From an uncultured Oscillospiraceae bacterium (GTDB lineage: Bacteria; Bacillota; Clostridia; Oscillospirales; Oscillospiraceae), in the NCBI GenBank assembly GCA_944385125.1, contig CALWVZ010000001.1:1-64000 (forward strand): a DNA stretch of 64,000 bases, given 5' to 3'. Made by a program: the position numbers and the translations under genes. How positions within the stretch are numbered: position 1 is the first letter of the stretch; each line of letters begins with the position of its first letter. Below the pieces are notes generated by a model. That model was not told the DNA's origin. It was given only the letters and a program-made list of their open reading frames with translations, and did not search any database. Shown here one piece after another: positions 25,396 through 33,936 of this stretch.

Positions 25396-26163
25396 TTATG
25401 CAGGCAGGTAAGTCAGGGGGTCCACGCTCTGGCCGTCCACATAGATGGCAAAGTGCAGATGGGTGCCCTGGCCGATCTCACACAGGGCGGTGGTGCCCAC
25501 GGAGCCGATGACGCTGCCGCTGTCCACCCACTGTCCCACGCTCACCGCAGGGGTGTCCGCCAGGTTTGCATAGACGCTGCTGCTGCCGTCCCCATGATCA
25601 ATGGTCACCACGGTGCCGTAGAGGTCGTCGGTCTCAATGGCCGATACCGTGCCGGAGTGGGCCGCAGTGACGGTGGTGCCCAGGGCTGCGCTGATGTCTA
25701 TGCCCTCATGGGTGCGCCAATCCCGCATGGTCACGTCATAGGCCAGAGAGTCCATCTGGTGCCTGCGCTCCAGCTCCCCCTGGACGGGCCAGATATAGGC
25801 CGGAGCCATGACCTCCATCACGTCCCCCTCATGCCAGACCTGGGTCAGATCCTCGGTCATGGTGTCGGCGGCATCCTCCTGCTGGGGCAGGGCTGCAGCG
25901 TCCTGCTGGGTCTGGGCCTCCGTCCCTGCGGCGCCGGAAGCCTCCGGCTCCTCCTCAGTCTTGGGCGGCACAATGATGGTCTCCACCCGCTTGTTCTCCA
26001 GGCTGATGTCGTTGGTCTTGTTCAGGTCATCCATAGTCTCATTCCCGGCGGCCATCATCCAGGCCGACACGCCGATCACTGCGGCGCACAGGAAAAGGAC
26101 TATGTAGAAGCCCTTTCCGGTAAAAAATCCCTCCAGCCTCTTGCCGGAGCTGTTGCTGCTCAT
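25396..26163 (-). CDS. M23 family peptidase, SpoIIQ-like
   Basis: Single-pass protein of 255 residues: cytoplasmic N-terminus, helix at about 18-38, an acidic linker (70-110), then an LytM/M23 domain. Zinc ligands look intact: His152 and Asp156 in HEGID, and His235/His237 in HLHF. Clostridial SpoIIQ forms the forespore side of the channel with SpoIIIAH and often keeps these residues. The upstream sequence matches a forespore sigma-F promoter closely, supporting a sporulation role. The alternative is a general cell-wall hydrolase. Confidence 0.85.
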   Translation of the reverse strand: MSSNSSGKRLEGFFTGKGFYIVLFLCAAVIGVSAWMMAAGNETMDDLNKTNDISLENKRVETIIVPPKTEEEPEASGAAGTEAQTQQDAAALPQQEDAADTMTEDLTQVWHEGDVMEVMAPAYIWPVQGELERRHQMDSLAYDVTMRDWRTHEGIDISAALGTTVTAAHSGTVSAIETDDLYGTVVTIDHGDGSSSVYANLADTPAVSVGQWVDSGSVIGSVGTTALCEIGQGTHLHFAIYVDGQSVDPLTYLPA

Positions 26164-26199
26164 AGTTCAAAACCTCCGTAAAGTATTGGTTTACGAGGC

Positions 26200-26229
26200 T
26201 ATTTTGGCCCCCCGGCAGGAATATTATAC
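26200..26229 (-). promoter_or_regulatory. Sigma-F/sigma-G-type promoter of the SpoIIQ-like gene
   Basis: On the minus strand GTATA (26229-26225), 15 bp, GGCCAAAATA (26209-26200). The -10 fits GGnnAnAnTA at every fixed position and the -35 fits GTATA. The transcript would start about 30 bases before the ATG. Confidence 0.6.
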
Positions 26230-26249
26230 ATGGCTTTCCAAAAAAATCA

Positions 26250-26501
26250 GCGGCGGGAGAAATCCCGCCGCAGCTTGTCAAAAAAGTCCTCACAGACTTT
26301 TTTGACAAGCTGCTCCCGCCAAGCATTTTGCCAAAGGCAAAATGCTGCTTCGCCCGAAAAGCCTTGATTTTCAAGACTTTTCTGTGGCGGGTTATTGAAA
26401 TGCGAGGCGGGTCTTGCCCCCCCCGCGCTCCCCCGCTGCTCTATTGTTTTTCATTGATTTTGTTATTTTCGACAGTCTGCGGCGGGAAAAATCCCGCCGC
26501 C
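26250..26501. repeat. Cluster of four perfect hairpins, two of them near-identical
   Basis: This 361-base gap between genes has no credible coding frame. It holds GCGGCGGGA/TCCCGCCGC hairpins at 26250-26271 and 26480-26501, differing by one loop base. Between them are a 17 bp stem starting AGCTTGTCAAAAAAGTC (26272-26311) and an 11 bp stem AGCATTTTGCC (26322-26346). The second GC hairpin may end pdxY transcription. The layout resembles paired REP-type palindromes. Confidence 0.65.
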
Positions 26502-26524
26502 GTGTTGTCGTACTGTTCTTTTAT

Positions 26525-27352
26525 TTACTTCAGCTTTTCCATCAGCTCCGGCAGCAGCGCCTCGAACTCCACCCCGTACCAGGGGGCGTCGGGCTGGGCG
26601 GAGGTATGCTCTATGCAGCGGGAGACAAAGTCTGCGGCGATAACGCCGGCCTCTCTCAGTCCCAGGCCCCGCATCAGTCCGCCCACCACGGCGGAGCTGA
26701 AGATGTCCCCGGTGCCGTGATAGCTCACCGGCAGCAGAGTGTGGCTGTAGCTGAGGGCCTTGCCGCTGCCGTCCATGGCGATGAAGCCGGTCTTGCCCTC
26801 TCCCCCGCCGTAGCCGGTTATCATGGCGGACTTGCAGCCCAGAGCCAGCAGCTTCTCCAGCAGCTCCTTCACCTCAGCCTCGCTCCAGTCCTCTTTATAG
26901 GGGGTGCCGGTTAGGAAGGCGGCCTCGGTGAGGTTGGGCAGCACCAGGTCCGCCTGAGCGCATACTCCGGCCATGGCCTTGGGGAAGTCCGGACCGAAGG
27001 CGGGGTAGAGCTTGCCGTGGTCGGCCATGGCCGGGTCCACGATGACCATGTTCTCTTCGGTCTTGAAGCTCTTTATGAAGTCCACCGTCTGGCCGCACTG
27101 GTCCTCGCTGGCCAGATAGCCGGTGTACACCGCATCGAATTTTATGCCCTGGCTCAGCCAGTGGCGGGTGATGGGCCCTATCTGGTCCGACAGATCGCAG
27201 ACAGTGAAGCCCTTGAACATAGTATGGGTGGACAGCACCGCCGTAGGCACTATGGCGCACTCCACCCCCATGGCGGATATCACCGGCAGAGCCACGGTGA
27301 TGCTGCACCGGCCCAGGCAGGATATATCCTGTAATGTAACTACTCTCTTCAT
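26525..27352 (-). CDS. Pyridoxal/pyridoxamine kinase, PdxY-type
   Basis: Ribokinase-superfamily kinase of 275 residues that phosphorylates B6 vitamers for salvage of pyridoxal phosphate. It opens with VVTLQDISCLGRCSITVALPV, has YTGYLASEDQ and DPAMADHGKLY, and ends with the catalytic GTGDIFSSAVVGGLMRGL. This family form is common in Firmicutes as pyridoxamine kinase. AGGAGG lies 8 bases before the ATG. Confidence 0.9.
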   Translation of the reverse strand: MKRVVTLQDISCLGRCSITVALPVISAMGVECAIVPTAVLSTHTMFKGFTVCDLSDQIGPITRHWLSQGIKFDAVYTGYLASEDQCGQTVDFIKSFKTEENMVIVDPAMADHGKLYPAFGPDFPKAMAGVCAQADLVLPNLTEAAFLTGTPYKEDWSEAEVKELLEKLLALGCKSAMITGYGGGEGKTGFIAMDGSGKALSYSHTLLPVSYHGTGDIFSSAVVGGLMRGLGLREAGVIAADFVSRCIEHTSAQPDAPWYGVEFEALLPELMEKLK

Positions 27353-27382
27353 CGTTCATGCCTCCTAAGGGATTTCGGCTCT

Positions 27383-27411
27383 ATATTAGCGGAAACCGGC
27401 CTTGTTATCAA
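27383..27411 (-). promoter_or_regulatory. Sigma-A promoter of the pyridoxal kinase gene
   Basis: TTGATA (27411-27406), 17 bp, TAATAT (27388-27383), minus strand. Confidence 0.65.
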
Positions 27412-27448
27412 TCCCCAGTTCAAGGCATTTTTATAAGGTCAGTTGCCT

Positions 27449-28276
27449 CTACAGCTCCATGAAGCGGTAGATACCGGCGGCCACGCCGTTTTCCATATTG
27501 GTGGGGGCCACCCAGTCGGCGGCCTGTTTCACTTCCTCCACGGCGTTGCCCATAGCCACGCCCACTCCGGCGGTCCTTATCATGTCAAGGTCGTTGGTGC
27601 CGTCGCCGAAGGCCAGGGTGTCCTTCAGGTCTACGCCCAAAGCGGCGCAGAGATTTTTCAGAGCCTTGCCCTTGGTGGCCTCAATGCTGTTTATCTCTAT
27701 GTTCCAGGGCAGGGAGGAGGACACCGCCGTCTCCGGGAAGAGCCGGGGCAGCAACTCCAGTTCCCGGCGGCGCAGCTGTGGGTCATTAAAATGCATCTGC
27801 ATTTTCTGTACCGGCCTGCCCCGCTCCTTTATCGCTTCATACAGACTGCCCACAGGGGTGCGCAGGTCCCACATCATTTTAAGTATGGCCGGGTCGGGTA
27901 TAAATTCCGCCGCCTGCTCCAGCATGTGCCGGGAGATGAAGCCCCAGTTGTCCTGGTAGCAGTCGTATATCACAGGCAGGGTGTCCATGTGCTCCATGAG
28001 CCGCAGGCACAGCTGCGCCGGCATCTCGGCGCTGTGGAGGTTCTTGTCCTCCTTGGCGTCGTAGGCATAGGCGCCGTTTATAGTCAGGCAGTACCTCACT
28101 CCCGGCAGCTCTCTCAGGGTCTGGGGAATGCCGGTGTATATCCGCCCGGTGGCAGGGACCAGCAATGCCCCAGCTGCGGCGGCGGCCTTCAGGGCCTCCA
28201 GGTTTTCCTCCGATATCTGCTTTTTATCGTCCAGTAAAGTTCCGTCCAGATCGAAGGCTATTATCTTTATTGACAT
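27449..28276 (-). CDS. Cof-type HAD superfamily phosphatase
   Basis: Phosphatase of 275 residues. HAD motif I is FDLDGTLLDD at the N-terminus; the C2B cap fills the middle; motif IV is AFGDGTNDLDMIRTAGVGVAMGNA. Members dephosphorylate sugar phosphates or flavin precursors; the substrate here is unknown. Confidence 0.92.
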   Translation of the reverse strand: MSIKIIAFDLDGTLLDDKKQISEENLEALKAAAAAGALLVPATGRIYTGIPQTLRELPGVRYCLTINGAYAYDAKEDKNLHSAEMPAQLCLRLMEHMDTLPVIYDCYQDNWGFISRHMLEQAAEFIPDPAILKMMWDLRTPVGSLYEAIKERGRPVQKMQMHFNDPQLRRRELELLPRLFPETAVSSSLPWNIEINSIEATKGKALKNLCAALGVDLKDTLAFGDGTNDLDMIRTAGVGVAMGNAVEEVKQAADWVAPTNMENGVAAGIYRFMEL

Positions 28277-28300
28277 TTACATCCCTTCTTTCTCCCGGAG

Positions 28301-28329
28301 ATTATGCCAAAAAACTTTGTTTTTTGCAA
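28301..28329 (-). promoter_or_regulatory. Sigma-A promoter of the HAD phosphatase
   Basis: TTGCAA (28329-28324), 17 bp, CATAAT (28306-28301), minus strand. Confidence 0.6.
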
Positions 28330-28358
28330 GAGCTTGATGGATTTTTCCCTGCCGGGAG

Positions 28359-28387
28359 TTGAACTTGGGCCCCGGGGGCTGTATACT
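28359..28387 (+). promoter_or_regulatory. Sigma-A promoter of cardiolipin synthase
   Basis: TTGAAC (28359-28364), 17 bp, TATACT (28382-28387). Confidence 0.65.
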
Positions 28388-28431
28388 TATATACAACATC
28401 ACGTATACCGAGCGGAGGAACAGAGCAAGAC

Positions 28432-30033
28432 ATGAACGACAAAAGCAAAATCGGCTATCAGGATGAGGAGAGCAGCCCCGGTCTGCGGCTTTTGAAAAAA
28501 GGGCGGAAGGGTCTGATACGGGCGGTGTTCAGCCGCCTGGGACTCATTGTGTTCCTGCTGCTGTTCCAGGTGTTTGTGGTCTTCTCCTTTATCCACTGGC
28601 TCACGGAATACCTGCCCCATTTCCTGCTGCTCAGCGTGGCCTTTTCCGGCTTCATGAGCCTTTACCTCCTCAATACCGACGCCGACCCTACAGCCAAGAT
28701 AACCTGGCTGCTGGTGATAGCCCTCTTCCCCGCCCTGGGCGCTCCGCTATATTGCTACACCCGCAGCAACCTGGGGGTGCGCCTGCTGAAAAAGCGGCTG
28801 GGCCGGCTGATTGAAAGCACCCGGGAAGCCATACCCCAGGACCCGGAGGTGATGGAGGAACTGGAGGAAGAGAGCTCCGGCACCGCCTCTTTGGCCCGTT
28901 ACCTGCGGCGCAGCGGCTGCTTCCCGGTATATAAGAATACCGATGTGGAGTATTTTCCCCTGGGGGAGGACAAGTGGGCGGAGCTGCTGCGGCAGCTGGA
29001 GCAGGCGGAGCGCTTCATCTTTATGGAATACTTCATCATCGACGAGGGGCTCATGTGGGGCCGGGTGCTGGAGATACTGGCCAAAAAGGCCGCCCAGGGC
29101 GTGGAAGTGCGGGTGATGTACGACGGCACCTGCGAGTTCTCCACCCTGCCCACCGACTACCCCAGGCGGCTGCGGGAGCTGGGCATACAGTGCAAGATGT
29201 TCGCCCCCATGACCCCCTTTGTCTCCACCTACTACAACTACCGGGACCATCGGAAGATCTGCGTCATCGACGGCCATACCGCCTTCACCGGCGGGGTGAA
29301 CCTGGCGGACGAGTACATAAACCGCCGGGAACGCCACGGCCACTGGAAGGACACCGCTATCATGCTCCGGGGAGAGGCGGCGAAGAGCTTCACCCTGATG
29401 TTTTTGCAGATGTGGAACGTGGACGAGAAGGAGCCGGAGTTTGGCCGCTATCTGGACTGCCCCTGCCCTCCCGGGCCGGAGGCTCCCGGCTATGTGCTGC
29501 CCTATGGGGACTGTCCCCTGGACAACGACAAGGCGGGAGAGCGGGTGTATATGGATATCCTCAACCGGGCCCGGAACTATGTGTACATCATGTCCCCCTA
29601 TCTGATACTGGACGGAGAGATGGAGACGGCCCTGAAATTCGCCGCCGAGCGGGGGGTGGACGTGCGCCTTGTGCTGCCGGGCATCCCCGACAAGAAGATG
29701 CCCTGGGCCCTGGCCAAGACCCACTATACCGCCCTGCTGGCTTCCGGGGTGAAGATCTACGAATACACTCCCGGCTTCGTCCACGCCAAGGTCTTCGTCT
29801 CCGACGACAAGAAGGCGGTGGTAGGCACCATCAACCTGGACTACCGCAGCCTCTACCACCACTTCGAGTGCGCCGCCTATCTGTACAAGACCGCCTGCAT
29901 AGGGGATATCAAGGCGGATGTGGAAAACACCATTGCCCGCTCGGCCCAGGTCCTGCCGGATTTCATGCGCCGGGAAAAGCGGGGGCTGAAGCTTTTGGGC
30001 TTCATATTGAAGGCCCTGGCGCCCTTGATGTGA
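28432..30033 (+). CDS. cls: Cardiolipin synthase
   Basis: Phospholipase D-superfamily enzyme of 533 residues, joining two phosphatidylglycerols into cardiolipin at the membrane. Two N-terminal membrane helices (IVFLLLFQVFVVFSFIHWL and the ITWLLVIALFPALGAPLYCY region) precede two HKD motifs, HRKICVIDGHTAFTGGVNLA and HAKVFVSDDKKAVVGTINLD. Both His, Lys and Asp sets are complete. The start has GGAGG upstream. Confidence 0.95.
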   Translation: MNDKSKIGYQDEESSPGLRLLKKGRKGLIRAVFSRLGLIVFLLLFQVFVVFSFIHWLTEYLPHFLLLSVAFSGFMSLYLLNTDADPTAKITWLLVIALFPALGAPLYCYTRSNLGVRLLKKRLGRLIESTREAIPQDPEVMEELEEESSGTASLARYLRRSGCFPVYKNTDVEYFPLGEDKWAELLRQLEQAERFIFMEYFIIDEGLMWGRVLEILAKKAAQGVEVRVMYDGTCEFSTLPTDYPRRLRELGIQCKMFAPMTPFVSTYYNYRDHRKICVIDGHTAFTGGVNLADEYINRRERHGHWKDTAIMLRGEAAKSFTLMFLQMWNVDEKEPEFGRYLDCPCPPGPEAPGYVLPYGDCPLDNDKAGERVYMDILNRARNYVYIMSPYLILDGEMETALKFAAERGVDVRLVLPGIPDKKMPWALAKTHYTALLASGVKIYEYTPGFVHAKVFVSDDKKAVVGTINLDYRSLYHHFECAAYLYKTACIGDIKADVENTIARSAQVLPDFMRREKRGLKLLGFILKALAPLM

Positions 30034-30061
30034 GCATTGTAAGGATAAGGTAAAATTTTTC

Positions 30062-30083
30062 GGAGAGGGCGGCCGCCCTCTCC
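30062..30083 (+). terminator. Terminator after cls
   Basis: An 11 bp GC-rich palindrome (GGAGAGGGCGG and complement) followed by TTTTTG. Confidence 0.85.
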
Positions 30084-30091
30084 TTTTTGTA

Positions 30092-30119
30092 TTGACAAAG
30101 TCCCTCTTCATGTTAGAAT
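30092..30119 (+). promoter_or_regulatory. Promoter of the M20 amidohydrolase gene cluster
   Basis: TTGACA (30092-30097), 16 bp, TAGAAT (30114-30119). Confidence 0.65.
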
Positions 30120-30155
30120 CAAAGGCGTATTCTATTTTTAAGGAGCATTGCAAAA

Positions 30156-31394
30156 TTGGAAACTAAAGTTGAACGGATCCGGAAAGACATCGAATCCCTG
30201 GCCCAGTACTCCCAGGTGCAGGGCATAGGCTGCACCCGCTATACCTACACCAAGGAGTTTGCCCAGGCCAGAGACTATATAGTATCCCAGATGAAGGCCG
30301 CCGGCCTCTCCGTCCGGGAAGACGCCGTGGGCACCGTTATAGGCCGCATGGAGGGCCAGGACCCCTCCGCCCCCATCATCATGACCGGCAGCCATTTCGA
30401 CACCGTGAAGACCGGCGGCCGCTTTGACGGCGCCGCCGGCGTGGTGGCCGCTCTGGAGGCCGCCCGTACCCTCCACGAGGAGGGCTTTGTGCCCCGGCGG
30501 CCCATCGAGTTCGTGGCTCTCCCCGAGGAGGAGGGCGCCCGCTTCGGCGGCGGTCTCTTCGCCAGCCGGGCCATGTGCGGCCAGCTCTATGAAAACGAGC
30601 TGGAAAACTACAAGGACAGCCAGGGCGTATCCATGGCCCAGGCCATGAAGGACTACGGTCTGGACCCTGCCAGGGCGGATGAGGCCCGGCGGAAAAAGGG
30701 CGAGATAGACATGTTCCTGGAACTGCACATAGAGCAGGGCCCGGTGCTGGAAAATGAAAAGATAGACGTGGGCGTGGTGGAGGCCATAGTGGGCATCAAG
30801 TGCCTCACCGTGTATGTCCACGGCCGCTCCGACCATGCCGGAACCACCCCCCTGAACATGAGGGCCGACACCATGCTCTCCGCCGCCAAGGCCATCGTTG
30901 CCGGCACCCACAGGGCCAAGGCCCTGAACGACGGCACCGTGGTCACCTTCGGCCGGGTGGAGACCGTCCCCGGCGCATTCAACATCGTGGCCAAGGAGAC
31001 CGTTTTTGACATCGACTGCCGCAGCAAGACCCTGGAGAGCGTTGACCAGGTCATCGCCGCCGTGCGCTCCTCCCTGGAGCAGAGCCAGGCGGAGAACCCG
31101 GGCCTCAGCTTTGAAATGGTGGAAAAGCTCACCGCCCAGCCGGTGCTGGTCAAGCCGGAGGTCCAGGAGCTGCTGGAGCAGCAGGCCAGGGAGGCGGGCA
31201 TCAGCACCCGGAAGATCCTTTCCGGCGCCGGACACGACGCCATGGTCATGGGCTCCCTTTGCGACGTGGCAATGATCTTCGTGCCCAGCAAGGGCGGGCG
31301 CAGCCACGTGCCTGAGGAGTGGACCGACTATGAGGACCTAGGCAAGGGCGCCGAGCTTCTCTGCCGCTGCCTGCGCAAACTGGCCTCCAGATGA
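30156..31394 (+). CDS. M20 family hydantoinase/carbamoylase (allantoate or N-carbamoyl amino acid amidohydrolase)
   Basis: Binuclear metal amidohydrolase of 412 residues. Metal ligands sit in TGSHFDTVKTGGRFDGAAGV, LPEEEGARFGG, ELHIEQGPVLE and GAGHDAMVMG; the lid domain has GRSDHAGTTPLNMRAD. Members release ammonia and CO2 from carbamoylated amines such as allantoate, ureidoglycolate or N-carbamoyl amino acids. No purine-degradation neighbours are present, so the substrate stays open. The start is TTG at 30156, 10 bases after AGGAG. Confidence 0.88.
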   Translation: METKVERIRKDIESLAQYSQVQGIGCTRYTYTKEFAQARDYIVSQMKAAGLSVREDAVGTVIGRMEGQDPSAPIIMTGSHFDTVKTGGRFDGAAGVVAALEAARTLHEEGFVPRRPIEFVALPEEEGARFGGGLFASRAMCGQLYENELENYKDSQGVSMAQAMKDYGLDPARADEARRKKGEIDMFLELHIEQGPVLENEKIDVGVVEAIVGIKCLTVYVHGRSDHAGTTPLNMRADTMLSAAKAIVAGTHRAKALNDGTVVTFGRVETVPGAFNIVAKETVFDIDCRSKTLESVDQVIAAVRSSLEQSQAENPGLSFEMVEKLTAQPVLVKPEVQELLEQQAREAGISTRKILSGAGHDAMVMGSLCDVAMIFVPSKGGRSHVPEEWTDYEDLGKGAELLCRCLRKLASR

Positions 31395-31448
31395 GCTTTT
31401 CATCCTGTAAGCCCGGTCTCCGGGGTGAGCCGAGGGAGGTGGCCTAAA

Positions 31449-32273
31449 ATGCCTGCCGCCTACGCCCACTACTGTTTCGGGCGGGATGTGCTTTCCCGGC
31501 TGCCCGGGTCCCTGGCTTCCGAGCTGGAAAGCCGCAGGAGCTTTTTCGACCTGGGTCTCCAGGGCCCCGATCCCCTTTTTTACTACCAACCTCTGCGCTC
31601 CAATGCCGTGGGGCGGCGGGGCAGCCTCATCCACAGCCAGGCCGCTTCAGACTTCTTCCGCCCGGCGGGAGAGCTGCTGCGCCGCAGTCCTTCCCCGGAG
31701 CTGTACGCCTATATCTGCGGCTTTATCTGCCACTTTGTCCTGGACCTCCACTGCCACGGCTACATAGCCGCAGCGGCGGACCGGGGCGGCCCCGGCCACG
31801 GGGAACAGGAGGCGGATCTGGACAGGCTGCTGCTGAAGGCCCAGGGCCTTGATATATGCCCCGGGGTCCGTCTCCGGCAGCTAAGGCCTTCCCTGGCCGC
31901 AGCCCGGCTCATATCCCCTCTGTTTCCCGGCCTGAGCCCGATGCAGCTTTACCGCTCCATGCTGGGCATGAAATTCTTTGACGCCTTCCTGGCTGTAAGG
32001 AAGGGGCCCGTCCTGGAGCTGGTGCTGGGGGCGCTGCGTCTCTTGGGTCAGAGGGAAAAGCTGGGCGGTATGCTGCTGAGTTCTCCGCCGGCTCCCGGCT
32101 GTGAAAGCAGCAGCCCGGAGCTGCTGGAGCTTTTTGACCAGGCTGTAGACGCCGCCCTGCGCCTGATAGGCGATTTTGCCCGCTGTGCCCAGGGCCGCAT
32201 GGATTACGACCCCTTATACAAATATAATTTTGATTCCTGCCTTTTAAAGGCGGGAGGGAGTAGAGAGACATGA
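31449..32273 (+). CDS. Zinc-dependent phospholipase C-like protein
   Basis: Protein of 274 residues with the His/Asp-rich pattern of the Zn-dependent phospholipase C family: MPAAYAHYCFG at the N-terminus, DLGLQGPDPLFYYQP, a HSQ triplet, and GFICHFVLDLHCHGYI. Such proteins are frequent in Oscillospiraceae; activity is rarely tested. ATG at 31449 follows GAGGGAGG; the upstream start is weaker. Its stop overlaps the MFS gene as ATGA. Confidence 0.83.
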   Translation: MPAAYAHYCFGRDVLSRLPGSLASELESRRSFFDLGLQGPDPLFYYQPLRSNAVGRRGSLIHSQAASDFFRPAGELLRRSPSPELYAYICGFICHFVLDLHCHGYIAAAADRGGPGHGEQEADLDRLLLKAQGLDICPGVRLRQLRPSLAAARLISPLFPGLSPMQLYRSMLGMKFFDAFLAVRKGPVLELVLGALRLLGQREKLGGMLLSSPPAPGCESSSPELLELFDQAVDAALRLIGDFARCAQGRMDYDPLYKYNFDSCLLKAGGSRET

Positions 32274-33496
32274 AATTCAAGTTGAGCAGCCGGGAGAAGA
32301 AGTGGATACTTTACGACGTGGGCAACTCCGCTTTCATACTTCTGGTGTCCACCATTATCCCCATATACTTCAATTCTCTGGCCCAGAGCGGCGGTCTGGA
32401 CTCCGTCAGCTATCTGGCCTACTGGGGCTATGCCGCCTCCGCCGCCACTCTTATCGTGGCCCTTACCGGGCCCCTGCTGGGGGCCGTTGCGGACCGTCGG
32501 GCCCGGAAAAAGCTCCTGTTTCTCTTTTCCGTTATACTGGGCGTTCTGGGCTGCCTGCTTCTGGGCCTTGCCCGCAGCTGGATGAGTTTCCTCCTTATCT
32601 TCGTTCTGGCCAAGGTGGGCTATTCCCTGAGCCTGGTCTTCTACGACTCCATGCTGGGAGACATCACGGAGCCTGAGCGCATGGACAACGTCTCTTCCCA
32701 GGGCTACGCCTGGGGCTATATAGGCAGCTGCATCCCCTTTCTGGTCTGCCTGGGCCTGGTGCTGGGCGCCGGTCCTCTGGGTCTGAGCATGTCCGGGGCC
32801 ATGGTCCTGGCCTTTCTGGTGGTCTCCCTTTGGTGGATGGGCTGCACCCTGCCGCTGCTGAAAGTATATAAGCAGACCCATTTCGTTTTTGAAGAGCAGA
32901 ACCACCTTGCCCAGCTCTGGCACACGCTCCGGGAGCTGGCGGGCAGCCGCAGGATATTCAGCTTCGTGCTGGCCTTTTTCTTCTACATCGACGGCGTGTA
33001 TACCATTATAGATATGGCCACGGCCTATGGCACTGCTCTGGGCTTTGACACCACCGGGCTGCTGCTGGCCCTGCTGCTGACCCAGATCGTGGCCTTTCCC
33101 TCTTCCATAATCATCGGCCGCCTTTCCGCCTCCGTGGACACAGGCAAGCTAATAAGCCTCTGCATCCTGGCCTACTTCGGCATAGCCGTTTTCGCCATGT
33201 TCATGTCCGCCCAGATACACTTCTGGATACTGGCCGTGGCGGTGGGCATGTTCCAGGGCGGCATCCAGGCCCTTTCCCGCTCCCACTTTGCAAAGCTCAT
33301 TCCCCAGGAGAAGTCCGGGGAGTATTTCGGTCTGCTGGATATCTGCGGGAAAGGCGCCTCCATGCTGGGCACCTTCACCGTCAGTCTCATCTCCCAGCTC
33401 AGCGGCAGCACCAGCCTGGGCGTCGGGGCCATGGCCCTGTTCTTCCTGGTGGGCCTGCTGCTGTTCAGGTACTCCCTGAAGGCGGAAAACTGCTGA
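32270..33496 (+). CDS. MFS transporter, UMF1/Atg22-like
   Basis: Twelve-helix permease of 408 residues. The N-terminal REKKWILYDVGNSAFILLVSTIIPIYF is the signature of the UMF1 group related to yeast Atg22, a vacuolar amino-acid exporter. LIVALTGPLLGAVADRRARKK is the MFS loop 2-3 motif. Translationally coupled to the phospholipase-like gene by ATGA. Substrate unknown. Confidence 0.9.
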   Translation: MKFKLSSREKKWILYDVGNSAFILLVSTIIPIYFNSLAQSGGLDSVSYLAYWGYAASAATLIVALTGPLLGAVADRRARKKLLFLFSVILGVLGCLLLGLARSWMSFLLIFVLAKVGYSLSLVFYDSMLGDITEPERMDNVSSQGYAWGYIGSCIPFLVCLGLVLGAGPLGLSMSGAMVLAFLVVSLWWMGCTLPLLKVYKQTHFVFEEQNHLAQLWHTLRELAGSRRIFSFVLAFFFYIDGVYTIIDMATAYGTALGFDTTGLLLALLLTQIVAFPSSIIIGRLSASVDTGKLISLCILAYFGIAVFAMFMSAQIHFWILAVAVGMFQGGIQALSRSHFAKLIPQEKSGEYFGLLDICGKGASMLGTFTVSLISQLSGSTSLGVGAMALFFLVGLLLFRYSLKAENC

Positions 33497-33590
33497 AAGC
33501 TTTGCCGGAGGACACCAAAGGCTTTCCGCCCGTTTCCTGCGGCAGTAGCTTCCGCCGTGCAGTTTGAAATTGGAACCCCCCGACTCTGCG

Positions 33591-33936
33591 TGAACTGAAC
33601 CAGTAAAAACGGACAATAGACAAAATCCCCCCTGATGTAGGAAAATAGAACTACATCAGGGGGGATTGCTATATGGCAAGGAAGTATCAGAAAGTACAGG
33701 CATTATTGCCGGAGATTCAGCGGATGTTGGACAGCGGAATGAGCCAGCGGGAGGTAGCGGAGGCTCTGGGGCTGGAAGGAGACCGGCCCATCCATAACTT
33801 ACTCAAGCGGGAAAGGAAGAAGAACGTACAGGGCATACCAAAACAGAGGGGCAGGAAGCCAGCCAGGACCTTGCAGGAATACAAGCATGAGAACAAGCGA
33901 CTGAAGATGGAAAATGAACTGCTGCGGGATTTTCTC
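33591..33936 (+). mobile_element. IS3-family left-end remnant with truncated orfA
   Basis: The segment starts with TGAACTGAAC, an IS3-type terminal sequence. It has a 17 bp hairpin (33624-33667, arms AATCCCCCCTGATGTAG), then an ATG at 33673 and about 87 codons of an orfA-type transposase. The HTH SGMSQREVAEALGLE and the coiled-coil KHENKRLKMENELLRDF are visible. The frame then runs straight into the GGDEF/EAL gene, so orfB and the right end are missing. The longer open frame past this point is a chimera. Confidence 0.8.
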
